From the NCBI GenBank assembly GCA_002396485.1, contig DGXZ01000046.1, positions 85,365 through 149,364 on the forward strand: DNA of 64,000 bases, in the 5' to 3' direction. The first letter of the stretch is position 1, and each line of letters opens with the position of its first letter. Both the position numbers and the translations under genes were made by a program. Positions 1 through 6,715 of this stretch are shown one piece after another. Under the pieces are notes generated by a model, which saw nothing but the letters and a program-made list of their open reading frames with translations, did no database searches and was not told where the DNA came from. This DNA is from Spartobacteria bacterium UBA5019. Lineage in GTDB: Bacteria; Verrucomicrobiota; Verrucomicrobiia; Chthoniobacterales; Terrimicrobiaceae.

Positions 1-4
1 ACCC

Positions 5-69
5 CGCGCGGCAGCGCGATCGTTTGAATTGGAGGGTCAACCTCCGGCTTGGCCCATTTTTCTCATTCA
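5..69 (-). repeat. Dispersed two-hairpin repeat, inverted copy
   Basis: Read on the minus strand, this stretch matches the repeat units at 3172-3240, 6384-6449 and 6593-6660. It carries the GC-rich palindrome (gcgcggcagcgcg on the plus strand) and the second half with the GGAGGGTC / TTGGCCCATTTT pattern. It is more diverged than the two copies near 6.5 kb. It lies just downstream of the minus-strand MBL gene, in non-coding DNA. Confidence 0.7.
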
Positions 70-117
70 GGATGGCAACCTCGTCGACGACCGAACGCCG
101 CTTCGCGGCTGAAGCTT

Positions 118-176
118 GGGGTATGCGAGACGATGCCCCTCCCGGTTGCACGGGTCGCGCTGCCTCGCGGGATGGG
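118..176 (+). repeat. Degenerate copy of the dispersed repeat (second half)
   Basis: The segment reads CCCTCCCGGTTGCACGGG followed by TCGCGCTGCCTCGCGGG. This aligns with the 3' half of the repeat unit seen at 3205-3240 (CCCTCCCATTGGCACGAG, then GCGCGCTGCCGCGCGGG). Several mismatches make it a decayed copy. It faces the inverted copy at the window edge. Confidence 0.45.
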
Positions 177-194
177 AATCGTTCAGCAAGAGTT

Positions 195-977
195 TTACAC
201 GGCGATCGTGTGGGGCAGGGGGAATCCCTCGGCTCCTGGGCAATGGACCTGTGTGTGGCTGTTCCCATTGGCTTGGAGCTTTTTCAGAATGGTGCCGGTC
301 GCGAGTGCGGGGGCGTTGCAGTCTTCGCTCAAGTGGGCAAGGAGGACATGGCGTAGATCAGGGCTTGCGATTTCGGCAACGAGGTTGGCTGCGGCTTGAT
401 TGGAAAGGTGGCCGTGACGCGAGAGGATGCGTTGCTTCACGGACCAGGGACGTTTTTGATCATTTTGCAGGAGGGTCTCGTCGTGGTTCGCTTCGATGAG
501 CACGGCATTGACGCCGCGCGTCGAGTTCACCACTTGACGCGGGGCGTGTCCGAGATCGGTAAGAACGGCGAAGGAAGAGGTGCCGTGTCTTAGAACGAAA
601 CCCACAGGGTCGGATGCATCATGCGGCACGGAGAAGGGATGGATGTTGAAGTCCCCAACTTGAAAGGCCGTTCCGCTTGAAAAGAACCGCCACTCCACTT
701 CTATTCCGCCCTTGCGCAGGCTGTCTGCGGTGAGTGGGTTTGTGAAAACAGGGATCGTGTTTTTTCCGCAAAGCCCCTTTAGACCGCGCGTGTGGTCCAC
801 ATGCTCGTGGGTGAGAAGAATCCCTGCGAGCGCCTCTGGGGGCGTCGCCAGTTCGGCCAGTAGGCAGCTGAGGCGTTTCGCGCTGAGGCCTGCATCGATC
901 AAAATCGCGGTCTCCCCCGCCTTGGCAAGAATAGCGTTTCCCGAGCTGCCACTGGCGAGGATGGAGACATGAATCAT
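195..977 (-). CDS. MBL-fold metallo-hydrolase (YycJ/WalJ-like)
   Basis: A protein of 260 residues with the metallo-beta-lactamase fold signature THEHVDH (metal ligands H57, H59, D61, H62), an early SSGN segment and a later GHLSN motif. These are typical of the YycJ/WalJ branch of small cytoplasmic MBL phosphodiesterases, thought to act on DNA or nucleotides. The ATG at 977 is chosen because the family begins with a hydrophobic strand (MIHVSILASGSSGN); a longer in-frame start at 1034 adds 19 residues with no family support. The neighbour at 1081 is divergent. The substrate is not determined by sequence. Confidence 0.8.
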   Translation of the reverse strand: MIHVSILASGSSGNAILAKAGETAILIDAGLSAKRLSCLLAELATPPEALAGILLTHEHVDHTRGLKGLCGKNTIPVFTNPLTADSLRKGGIEVEWRFFSSGTAFQVGDFNIHPFSVPHDASDPVGFVLRHGTSSFAVLTDLGHAPRQVVNSTRGVNAVLIEANHDETLLQNDQKRPWSVKQRILSRHGHLSNQAAANLVAEIASPDLRHVLLAHLSEDCNAPALATGTILKKLQANGNSHTQVHCPGAEGFPLPHTIAV

Positions 978-1080
978 GAGTGGCAGAGAGTAAGTAAAAG
1001 GCCTCCTCTTTGCGAGACGAAGATCGGCGTCCAAGACAGGGCTTGCAGAGGGGGGGGCTACGGGGGTAGAGCCTTCTCAT

Positions 1081-1692
1081 ATGAAAAGTTTTTACACACC
1101 TCGCAAGGGCGGCAATGAAGCGGGCGTCGTTGCTCTGGTCGCCGTTTGCATTTTGCTCCTCGCGGGATTCCGCGTGCTTCGAGCCGGATTTCTTCCGGAG
1201 TTGCCAAATTTCTCTCCTGTGTCTGCCGTGGCTTTTTGCGGTGGGCTTTTCCTGCCGGGTCTCCTGGCCTGGATCGTTCCCATCAGCGTCCTCTTTGTTT
1301 CCGATCTGGCTTTGGCCATGCTCCTCGGATACCCGGCATTCAGCTCGGCGCAATTTGTCTCCTGGACCTGCATCCTTGCAGTCGTTGGAATCGGCCGTTT
1401 TCTGTCAAAAGAGTCCTTCTCAACGCCACGGTTTTTTTCCGCCCTGATCGGCTGCGGGCTCCTTTTTTACCTCGTGACCAATACCGCTGCGTGGATCGGA
1501 AATCCCTCTTATCCGAGCGGCTTGGGGGGGCTTTGGATGTCGCTCACGACGGGATTGCCCGGATTTCCTCCCTCCTGGATGTTCTACCGCAACGCGCTGG
1601 TATCGGACCTCATCTTTGGGTCTTTGCTATTGGCGGTTTGGGCTCTGGCCCGTCGCGCCGTGAGCGGAAATCCTCAGCTCCACAGCGCCTGA
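1081..1692 (+). CDS. DUF6580 family membrane protein
   Basis: A 203-residue integral membrane protein with about five hydrophobic segments. It has the conserved early pattern LPNFSPVSAVAFCGG and a late Trp/Gly/Pro-rich loop (YPSGLGGL, GLPGFPPSW) before a last helix with a DLIFG motif. These match the uncharacterised DUF6580 family, which resembles small substrate-binding membrane components of transporters. The ATG at 1081 is preceded by little purine-rich sequence. It ends just before a hairpin that better serves the opposite strand. The function is unknown. Confidence 0.7.
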   Translation: MKSFYTPRKGGNEAGVVALVAVCILLLAGFRVLRAGFLPELPNFSPVSAVAFCGGLFLPGLLAWIVPISVLFVSDLALAMLLGYPAFSSAQFVSWTCILAVVGIGRFLSKESFSTPRFFSALIGCGLLFYLVTNTAAWIGNPSYPSGLGGLWMSLTTGLPGFPPSWMFYRNALVSDLIFGSLLLAVWALARRAVSGNPQLHSA

Positions 1693-1722
1693 TTACGAAA
1701 ATCTTTCTTCCCTCAAAAAAAA

Positions 1723-1744
1723 CCCGACCCGTTTGCGGGTCGGG
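1723..1744 (-). terminator. Rho-independent terminator for the gene at 1776-2090
   Basis: A perfect 9-bp stem (CCCGACCCG / CGGGTCGGG) with a TTTG loop. On the plus strand it is preceded by a run of A, so the minus-strand transcript ends in a U-tract. It may also slow plus-strand transcription from 1081-1692. Confidence 0.8.
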
Positions 1745-1775
1745 GATTTCATCTTAGATAAGGAATGCCTTTTGT

Positions 1776-2090
1776 TTATTTGGCGACCGGTATCGGATCG
1801 GGAGTCAGGGCCTTTGACAAAGAAGCGAGGCCTTTGTATTTTTTGCCGGTCTTTTTAACCATTCCTCGGGAAACAAGATTTTGAAGTTTCTCGTAGGCTC
1901 GTAGGCGGAGCATCTCTTCGCCGCCGCTGGCTGCGTTGCGAGCCTTCAGACGTTCATGGACTTGATCGAACAACTGCTTGAATTCGAAGGAGGTCTTTTT
2001 AGTAAGAACTGCCACCAGTTCCTCGGTAACCAAATCAGGTCCGCGTCTGGAGAACGCACTTTTACGTTGCATAAGCATTAGAAAAAACAT
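1776..2090 (-). CDS. Small basic protein, unknown function
   Basis: A 104-residue, Lys/Arg-rich protein. Its middle is predicted to be helical (EELVAVLTKKTSFEFKQLF, then a KLQNLVSRGMVKKTGKKYKG segment) and resembles a small winged-helix-like fold, though no family is recognised. Three possible starts (2090, 2078, 2072) are in frame and none has a clear Shine-Dalgarno sequence. A good terminator follows at 1723-1744, which supports real expression. The upstream gap is AT-rich. A nucleic-acid-binding role is only a guess. Confidence 0.6.
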   Translation of the reverse strand: MFFLMLMQRKSAFSRRGPDLVTEELVAVLTKKTSFEFKQLFDQVHERLKARNAASGGEEMLRLRAYEKLQNLVSRGMVKKTGKKYKGLASLSKALTPDPIPVAK

Positions 2091-2350
2091 TTACCATGAT
2101 AGTGTGGACTTGTCCATCTTTTGTTTCCTTCACAAGGAAAATAAACAATAATAGCAATATAACACATTCTACTGAAGTTTTATAAAAACAGACTTAGTGC
2201 GCCTCTAAAGTTGGCGGAAATCCTCTGCGCAACGTATTTGAAGCCAAACAAACCCCTCCCTTGCCTCGAAAGCAAGAGTCTGCCGACATCACCTTTTTTG
2301 AAATTCGGATTTACAAGGCGTCCGTGGCGATGCATCTTCACCACCCCGTT
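2091..2350. other. AT-rich intergenic region upstream of tRNA-Leu
   Basis: No convincing gene. It is clearly more AT-rich than its surroundings. It holds a perfect 7-bp inverted repeat with a 3-nt loop, TTTCCTT-cac-AAGGAAA (2124-2140), about 35 bp upstream of the minus-strand gene's start. That could be an operator or part of a promoter region serving the divergent units. No strong consensus promoter could be assigned by eye. Confidence 0.4.
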
Positions 2351-2435
2351 GCTCACGTGGCGGAACTGGCAGACGCATACGACTCAGGATCGTATGGGGT
2401 AACCCGTGGAGGTTCGAGTCCTCTCGTGAGCACCA
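2351..2435 (+). tRNA. tRNA-Leu (anticodon CAG)
   Basis: An 85-nt tRNA with acceptor arms GCTCACG / CGTGAGC, an anticodon stem TACGA / TCGTA around the loop CTCAGGA (anticodon CAG), a long class II variable arm (TGGGGTAACCCG), and a T-arm with GGTTCGAGTCC. The 3' CCA is genome-encoded. It lies 25 bp upstream of the menG start on the same strand, so the two could share a transcript. Confidence 0.95.
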
Positions 2436-2460
2436 TCCTTTTCCGGATATCGAAAAAAAA

Positions 2461-3159
2461 GTGGATCATCAACTTGCCCAAAAAAATCCGGAGTTCGTGC
2501 GAAGCACTTTTGCTTCGATTGCTGGCCGATACGATCTGGCGAATCACTTGCTCAGTGGCGGGATGGATTTTATCTGGAGAGCCAAGCTGGCGCGGCTCGT
2601 GGCTGGGTGTATCCCTTCCGAGGTCCTGGATCTCGCCACCGGCAGCGGAGATTTGGCATTGGCTATTAAAAAGACCTGCCCGGCTGCGCGCATCACCGCT
2701 GCAGATTTTTGCTTGCCAATGTTGGAGCAGGCGCGTCTCAAGGGAGTCGAAAGCTTGGTCCAGGCTGACGGCTTGGCGTTGCCGTTTTCCGATGGATCGT
2801 TTGATGTGCTGACGGTCGCCTTCGGTCTTCGCAACATGGCGGACTGGAAGGCTGCGATCCTGGAGATGAACCGCGTCCTCCGTCCCGGTGGCGTCTTGTT
2901 CATTCTGGATTTTTCGCTGCCCGAGTGGCAGCCCTTGCTCTCCTTTTACCGCCTCTACCTCCACCATGTGCTGCCTCGTTTGGCGCATTGGGCGACTCAG
3001 CGCAAGGAGGCGTATGAGTATCTTGGTGGTTCGATCGAGACATTTCCAAGTGGTCGGAAAATGAATGCCCTCCTCGAGGAATGTGGATTTTCCTGTGAGG
3101 CTCCTAGGCCTCTCACACTCGGCGTCGTATCGATTTATCAGGCGAGGAGAAGAGGGTAG
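2461..3159 (+). CDS. menG: Demethylmenaquinone/ubiquinone C-methyltransferase
   Basis: A 232-residue class I SAM-dependent methyltransferase of the UbiE/MenG family, which methylates the demethylquinone ring in the last steps of menaquinone (or ubiquinone) synthesis. The SAM-binding motif VLDLATGSGD is at residues 55-64. The family signatures FGLRNMADW and EMNRVLRPGG follow, and the N-terminus has the usual F..IA.RYDLANHLLS pattern. The start is GTG at 2461, 25 bp after the tRNA-Leu gene. Full length for the family. Which quinone the cell makes cannot be read here; menaquinone is the likelier choice. Confidence 0.88.
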   Translation: MDHQLAQKNPEFVRSTFASIAGRYDLANHLLSGGMDFIWRAKLARLVAGCIPSEVLDLATGSGDLALAIKKTCPAARITAADFCLPMLEQARLKGVESLVQADGLALPFSDGSFDVLTVAFGLRNMADWKAAILEMNRVLRPGGVLFILDFSLPEWQPLLSFYRLYLHHVLPRLAHWATQRKEAYEYLGGSIETFPSGRKMNALLEECGFSCEAPRPLTLGVVSIYQARRRG

Positions 3160-3171
3160 GGCGGCGCTTTT

Positions 3172-3240
3172 GTGAATGGAAAATGGGCCATGCCGGAGGA
3201 TGGCCCTCCCATTGGCACGAGGCGCGCTGCCGCGCGGGCG
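3172..3240 (+). repeat. Dispersed two-hairpin repeat
   Basis: The unit starts GTGAATGGAAAATGGGCCAT. It forms a first stem-loop from GGGCCAT and ATGGCCC around GCCGGAGG, then a second GC palindrome (GCGCG-CTGC-CGCGC). It lies in the convergent gap between menG and the minus-strand phosphofructokinase. It closely resembles the copies at 6384 and 6593. Confidence 0.8.
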
Positions 3241-3250
3241 GTGTGTTGTT

Positions 3251-4330
3251 CTAGTCGCCAAACGAGATTTCGACGGCGCGGGCGTGTTCCACCAATTGGC
3301 CGCCGGGATCGACGCGGCGCATTTTGTGGACGGCATCGGAGATTGGGACGGCGCAGGTGGAGTGATTTTTGTAGCTTACCATCGAGCCGAATTTTCCTTC
3401 CTCGAGAAGCTGAACGGCTTTGATGCCGAAGCGGGTGCCGAGGATACGGTCGAGCATGGTGGGAGCGCCTCCGCGCTGGAGATGGCCGAGGACGCAGGTG
3501 CGAACTTCCTTTCCTGTGCGATTGCCGATTTCGCGCCCGACGATTTCCGCAATGCCCCCGAGGCGACTTTCTCCAATGGCAGATTGGAGACGGGAAACCC
3601 TTCCATCCCTCGGTTTCGCTCCCTCGGCGACGACGACCATCGTGCATTTGGCGCCTTCCTTTTCCCGGCGCAGGACCTCGGCGGCCACTTTGGAAAATTC
3701 AAAGGGGATCTCTGGAATGAGAATGATGTCTGCACCACCTGCGAGTCCTCCGTGGAGGGCGATCCAGCCGGCATGGCGCCCCATGACTTCGATCACCATG
3801 ACGCGTTTGTGGCTCGTGGCGGTGGTGTGGAGTCGGTCGAGGGAGCTGGCAACGCATTCGACAGCGGAGTCGAAGCCGAATGTCGTATCGGTGGCCTCGA
3901 GGTCGTTATCGATGGTTTTTGGAACCCCGATGACTGGCAGCCCTGCGTGGTGCATCTGAAGAGCTGTGTTCAGGGATCCATCTCCACCGACGACAATGAG
4001 TCCGTGGAGATTCAATGTTTGAAATGTTTGGCGTGTTTTGCCGAGAACCTCTGCCGGGATAAAAGAGCCCTGGCGGCCATTGCCGCGCGAGATGAATTGT
4101 CCTTTGTTGACGGTCCCGAGGAGGGTTCCCCCGAGGTGCATGATGCCTGCAGTGGCGCGGCGGTCCAGCACGACATGGGTCATGGGAGTGAGCAGGCCTT
4201 CGAAGCCGTCCTGAAAGCCGATGAGTTCCCAGCCGAGTTTCTCGGAGGCGCGGCTGGCGGCGCGGAGCACGGCGTTGAGGCCGGGGCAGTCGCCGCCGCT
4301 GGTCAGAATTCCAATGCGTTTGCGCTCCAT
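3251..4330 (-). CDS. pfkA: 6-phosphofructokinase, ATP-type signature
   Basis: A 359-residue PfkA-superfamily enzyme converting fructose 6-phosphate to fructose 1,6-bisphosphate. It has the N-terminal GILTSGGDCPGLNAV loop, GGDGS at 115-119, PKTIDND at 137-143 and MGRHAGW at 183-189. Gly in GGDGS (E. coli G104) together with Lys in PKTIDND (E. coli G124) is the combination known from actinobacterial ATP-dependent enzymes. True PPi enzymes carry GGDD, as the second phosphofructokinase at 12410 does. It starts 9 bp after the carboxypeptidase gene and is probably cotranscribed with it. The donor call is inference. Confidence 0.88.
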   Translation of the reverse strand: MERKRIGILTSGGDCPGLNAVLRAASRASEKLGWELIGFQDGFEGLLTPMTHVVLDRRATAGIMHLGGTLLGTVNKGQFISRGNGRQGSFIPAEVLGKTRQTFQTLNLHGLIVVGGDGSLNTALQMHHAGLPVIGVPKTIDNDLEATDTTFGFDSAVECVASSLDRLHTTATSHKRVMVIEVMGRHAGWIALHGGLAGGADIILIPEIPFEFSKVAAEVLRREKEGAKCTMVVVAEGAKPRDGRVSRLQSAIGESRLGGIAEIVGREIGNRTGKEVRTCVLGHLQRGGAPTMLDRILGTRFGIKAVQLLEEGKFGSMVSYKNHSTCAVPISDAVHKMRRVDPGGQLVEHARAVEISFGD

Positions 4331-4339
4331 GGAAGCGGC

Positions 4340-5257
4340 TTAGAGACTGGTTGATTTCTTCGTCGGGCGGCCTGCTGCAGCCCAGGCGTCGTAGAGTCTC
4401 CAGCCTTGCGTTACGAGGGCTTGTCCCTCGCCGAAGCGGTTCGGGGAATTCAGGACCACGACATTGATGCGGCGCGGGGTGATGAAGACCGTTTCACCCT
4501 CGCGCTGGGATTCCGGGGAGCGGGTGGATGAGAGGATGACGCAATCTCCCGCGCGGCGGGTGCGGCCGGTTTTGACACCGTCGATGCCATCTTTGCCGAG
4601 AAGTTCGTTGGTGTTGTTGATTTCGATAGGCATGTCGATTCCACCCCGGAAGATGTGAATCTGACGGGATTTTTGTGACACATAGAAAGAGAATCCTGCA
4701 TTGTTGTAGGCGTAGCGGACGAGACGGGCGAGGTCCTCTGCGGTCGAGTAGGGAGTCGCAATATCGGTGCGGTGATCCATTCCCGAGGGGTTGAGAAAAA
4801 GCGTTCGCTTCATGAACAGCGTCCGGGCGAGAGCGTTCATGTGGGCGACGAAATTTTCCACAGGAGGGAGTTCTTCGCGATTGGCGACCTGGGCACCGAT
4901 GTGCTGCGCAAGGGTGTGCGCGGCGATGTTATCCGAGGCAAGAAGTGCGCAATAGATGAGGTCGCGCAGGCTCACCGAGTCGCCGGGTTGAAGGCCGACT
5001 GTGCTCACAGCTCCCTCTATCATTGCGTTGGCTGGGACCTCGGCGAGTGCTGCAAGGTCGGCTTTGTTGAGGTCCGCCCAGTCGAGCGCCACGAGCGCCG
5101 TGGCGATCTTGGTCAGGCTGGCAATCTGGACTTTGGCATTCTTGTTTTTGGAATCCAGAATAGTCCCCGTCTGGTTGTCGACGATGATGTAGCTCTCAGC
5201 GGCCTGTGAGGACCAAAGGAACGCGCTGAGAAGAGTGGTGATGATGAGTTTTTTCAT
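4340..5257 (-). CDS. D-alanyl-D-alanine carboxypeptidase (S11, PBP5/6-like)
   Basis: A 305-residue exported serine peptidase that trims the terminal D-Ala from peptidoglycan stem peptides. It has a signal peptide (residues 1-20, cleavage near SQA-AE) and the three active-site motifs: S47-L-T-K50, S108-D-N110 and K229-T-G231. There is no obvious C-terminal amphipathic membrane anchor, and the protein stops soon after the catalytic domain. That suggests a soluble periplasmic form. It is followed after 9 bp by phosphofructokinase, an unusual partner, so coupling may be only transcriptional. Confidence 0.9.
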   Translation of the reverse strand: MKKLIITTLLSAFLWSSQAAESYIIVDNQTGTILDSKNKNAKVQIASLTKIATALVALDWADLNKADLAALAEVPANAMIEGAVSTVGLQPGDSVSLRDLIYCALLASDNIAAHTLAQHIGAQVANREELPPVENFVAHMNALARTLFMKRTLFLNPSGMDHRTDIATPYSTAEDLARLVRYAYNNAGFSFYVSQKSRQIHIFRGGIDMPIEINNTNELLGKDGIDGVKTGRTRRAGDCVILSSTRSPESQREGETVFITPRRINVVVLNSPNRFGEGQALVTQGWRLYDAWAAAGRPTKKSTSL

Positions 5258-5373
5258 AGCACTTGTTGCGTGAAAAGCAGTTTTGGCGCGACGATAGCGG
5301 CAGGGGATGCCGATTCAAATTCTTTTCAAAAAAGAAGGATTTCCCCGGCGGGCGGACGTGGTATTCACGCCTG

Positions 5374-6342
5374 ATGCGTATTCTTTCCGGCATCCAACCT
5401 TCGGGAACCCTTCACCTGGGAAATTATTTTGGCATGATGAAGCCTGCGATCGAGCTGCAGGATCAGGGTGAGGCTTACTATTTCATAGCGGATCTTCATG
5501 CCCTCACGAGCGTGCACGATGCCGCCGCGCTGCGGGCCAATGTGCGGGAATTGGCGGTGGACTTTCTCGCCTGCGGACTTGATCCCGCACGGGCTGTTTT
5601 CTTTCGGCAATCGGACGTTCCCGCCGTCACCGAGTTGTCCTGGATTCTCAGCACGGTGACTCCCATGGGCCTTCTGGAGCGTTGCCACTCGTTCAAGGAC
5701 AAGACAGCTCGCGGCTTGGGGGCCTCGCATGGCTTGTTTGCGTATCCGGTGCTCATGGCTGCTGACATTTTGATTTGCGACAGTGACCTGGTTCCTGTCG
5801 GGAAAGACCAGAAACAGCATTTGGAGGTCACGCGCGATATCGCGGTGAAGATGAACGAGACATACGGGGAGATTTTCAAACTTCCGCAACCGAGTATTCG
5901 TGACGAGACGGCTGTTGTGCCTGGTCTGGATGGGGCGAAGATGAGCAAGAGTTACCACAATACGATTGAAATTTTCGCCCCCGAGGCGGCCCTGCGGAAA
6001 AAAATTATGGGTATCAAAACCGATTCGACGCCGGTCGAGTCGCCCAAGTCCACCGAGGGGTCCGTGATTCTGGATCTCTATAAGCTCGTGGCCTCACCGG
6101 GGGATTACCAGGAAATGGTTGATGCGTTCTTGAATGGTGGGACGGGGTATGGAGATCTCAAGAAACGGCTCTTCGCTGGGATATGGGAATACTTCGCGCC
6201 CTTCCGCGTGAGGCGTGAGGAGATTTTAGCCGATGTCGCTTTTGTTGATCGGGTGCTAGCCGATGGGGCCGAGAAGGCGCGCGAGGTTTCAGATCGGGTG
6301 ATGAAGCGCGTGCGGGCGGCTGTAGGGATTGGGGGGTGCTGA
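5374..6342 (+). CDS. trpS: Tryptophanyl-tRNA synthetase
   Basis: A 322-residue class I aminoacyl-tRNA synthetase charging tRNA-Trp. The HIGH-like motif is TLHLGN (residues 12-17) after the diagnostic GIQPSG, and the KMSKS loop is AKMSKSYHN in the middle of the protein. Length matches the bacterial family. The ATG at 5374 (MRILSGIQPSG) is the family start; the frame is open upstream to 5263, but that part is unlike any TrpS. It is divergent from the carboxypeptidase gene, with 116 bp between. Confidence 0.95.
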   Translation: MRILSGIQPSGTLHLGNYFGMMKPAIELQDQGEAYYFIADLHALTSVHDAAALRANVRELAVDFLACGLDPARAVFFRQSDVPAVTELSWILSTVTPMGLLERCHSFKDKTARGLGASHGLFAYPVLMAADILICDSDLVPVGKDQKQHLEVTRDIAVKMNETYGEIFKLPQPSIRDETAVVPGLDGAKMSKSYHNTIEIFAPEAALRKKIMGIKTDSTPVESPKSTEGSVILDLYKLVASPGDYQEMVDAFLNGGTGYGDLKKRLFAGIWEYFAPFRVRREEILADVAFVDRVLADGAEKAREVSDRVMKRVRAAVGIGGC

Positions 6343-6383
6343 GGGAGGAGGGCGGTGGCGGAAAGTGGTTTCTGCGGCTTTTT

Positions 6384-6449
6384 GTGAATTGAAAATGGGC
6401 CATGCCGGAGGAAGGCTCTCCCAGGGGCACCAGGCGCGCTGCCGCGCGG
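6384..6449 (+). repeat. Dispersed two-hairpin repeat
   Basis: It begins GTGAATTGAAAATGGGCCAT, continues GCCGGAGGAAGG, and ends with the palindrome GCGCGCTGCCGCGCG. It is nearly identical to 6593-6660 (differences such as GGCTCTCC for GGCCCTCC and CACCAGG for CACGAGG). The two copies are in the same orientation about 209 bp apart. Confidence 0.85.
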
Positions 6450-6462
6450 ATTATTTGTGGGA

Positions 6463-6484
6463 GGGTCAGCGTCTCGCCTGACCC
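6463..6484. repeat. Hairpin between the two repeat copies
   Basis: Inverted repeat GGGTCAG / CTGACCC with an 8-nt loop, preceded by GGGA and followed by six A residues. There is no T-tract on either strand, so a classic intrinsic terminator is not supported. The GGAGGGTC lead-in resembles part of the repeat copy at 5-69. Confidence 0.5.
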
Positions 6485-6592
6485 AAAAAATGAATACGGT
6501 GGGCGGTTTTTGGAGACGGAATGGAGGCGTGCAAGGAATGGCGAGGGCGGTGCGAGGCAAAAGGGGGGCTGGTTTGTGTTTCGGCGCGTTTT

Positions 6593-6660
6593 GTGAATTG
6601 AAAATGGGCCATGCCGGAGGAAGGCCCTCCCAGGGGCACGAGGCGCGCTGCCGCGCGCGC
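6593..6660 (+). repeat. Dispersed two-hairpin repeat
   Basis: The same unit as 6384-6449, with GTGAATTGAAAATGGGCCAT at its start and GCGCGCTGCCGCGCGCGC at its end. It sits 55 bp downstream of the stop of the minus-strand GreA-like gene. Confidence 0.85.
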
Positions 6661-6715
6661 AGCAAAAAGCGGATGTCTCCTTGCGGCGGCATCCGCTTTG
6701 GAATTTTTATCAGTG

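Larger units (their letters stand above)
6343..6715. other. 373-bp intergenic region made largely of repeats
   Basis: No gene is supported. The gap between convergent trpS and the GreA-like gene contains two near-identical repeat copies (6384-6449, 6593-6660) and, between them, a separate hairpin (6463-6484). Short open frames here only translate the repeats. No U-tract terminator is evident for either flanking gene, so the hairpins may provide transcript ends. Confidence 0.6.

Noticed and set aside
6463..6484. Intrinsic terminator for trpS or the GreA-like gene
   Set aside because: The stem is good but is followed by A residues on the plus strand and no U-tract forms on either transcript.
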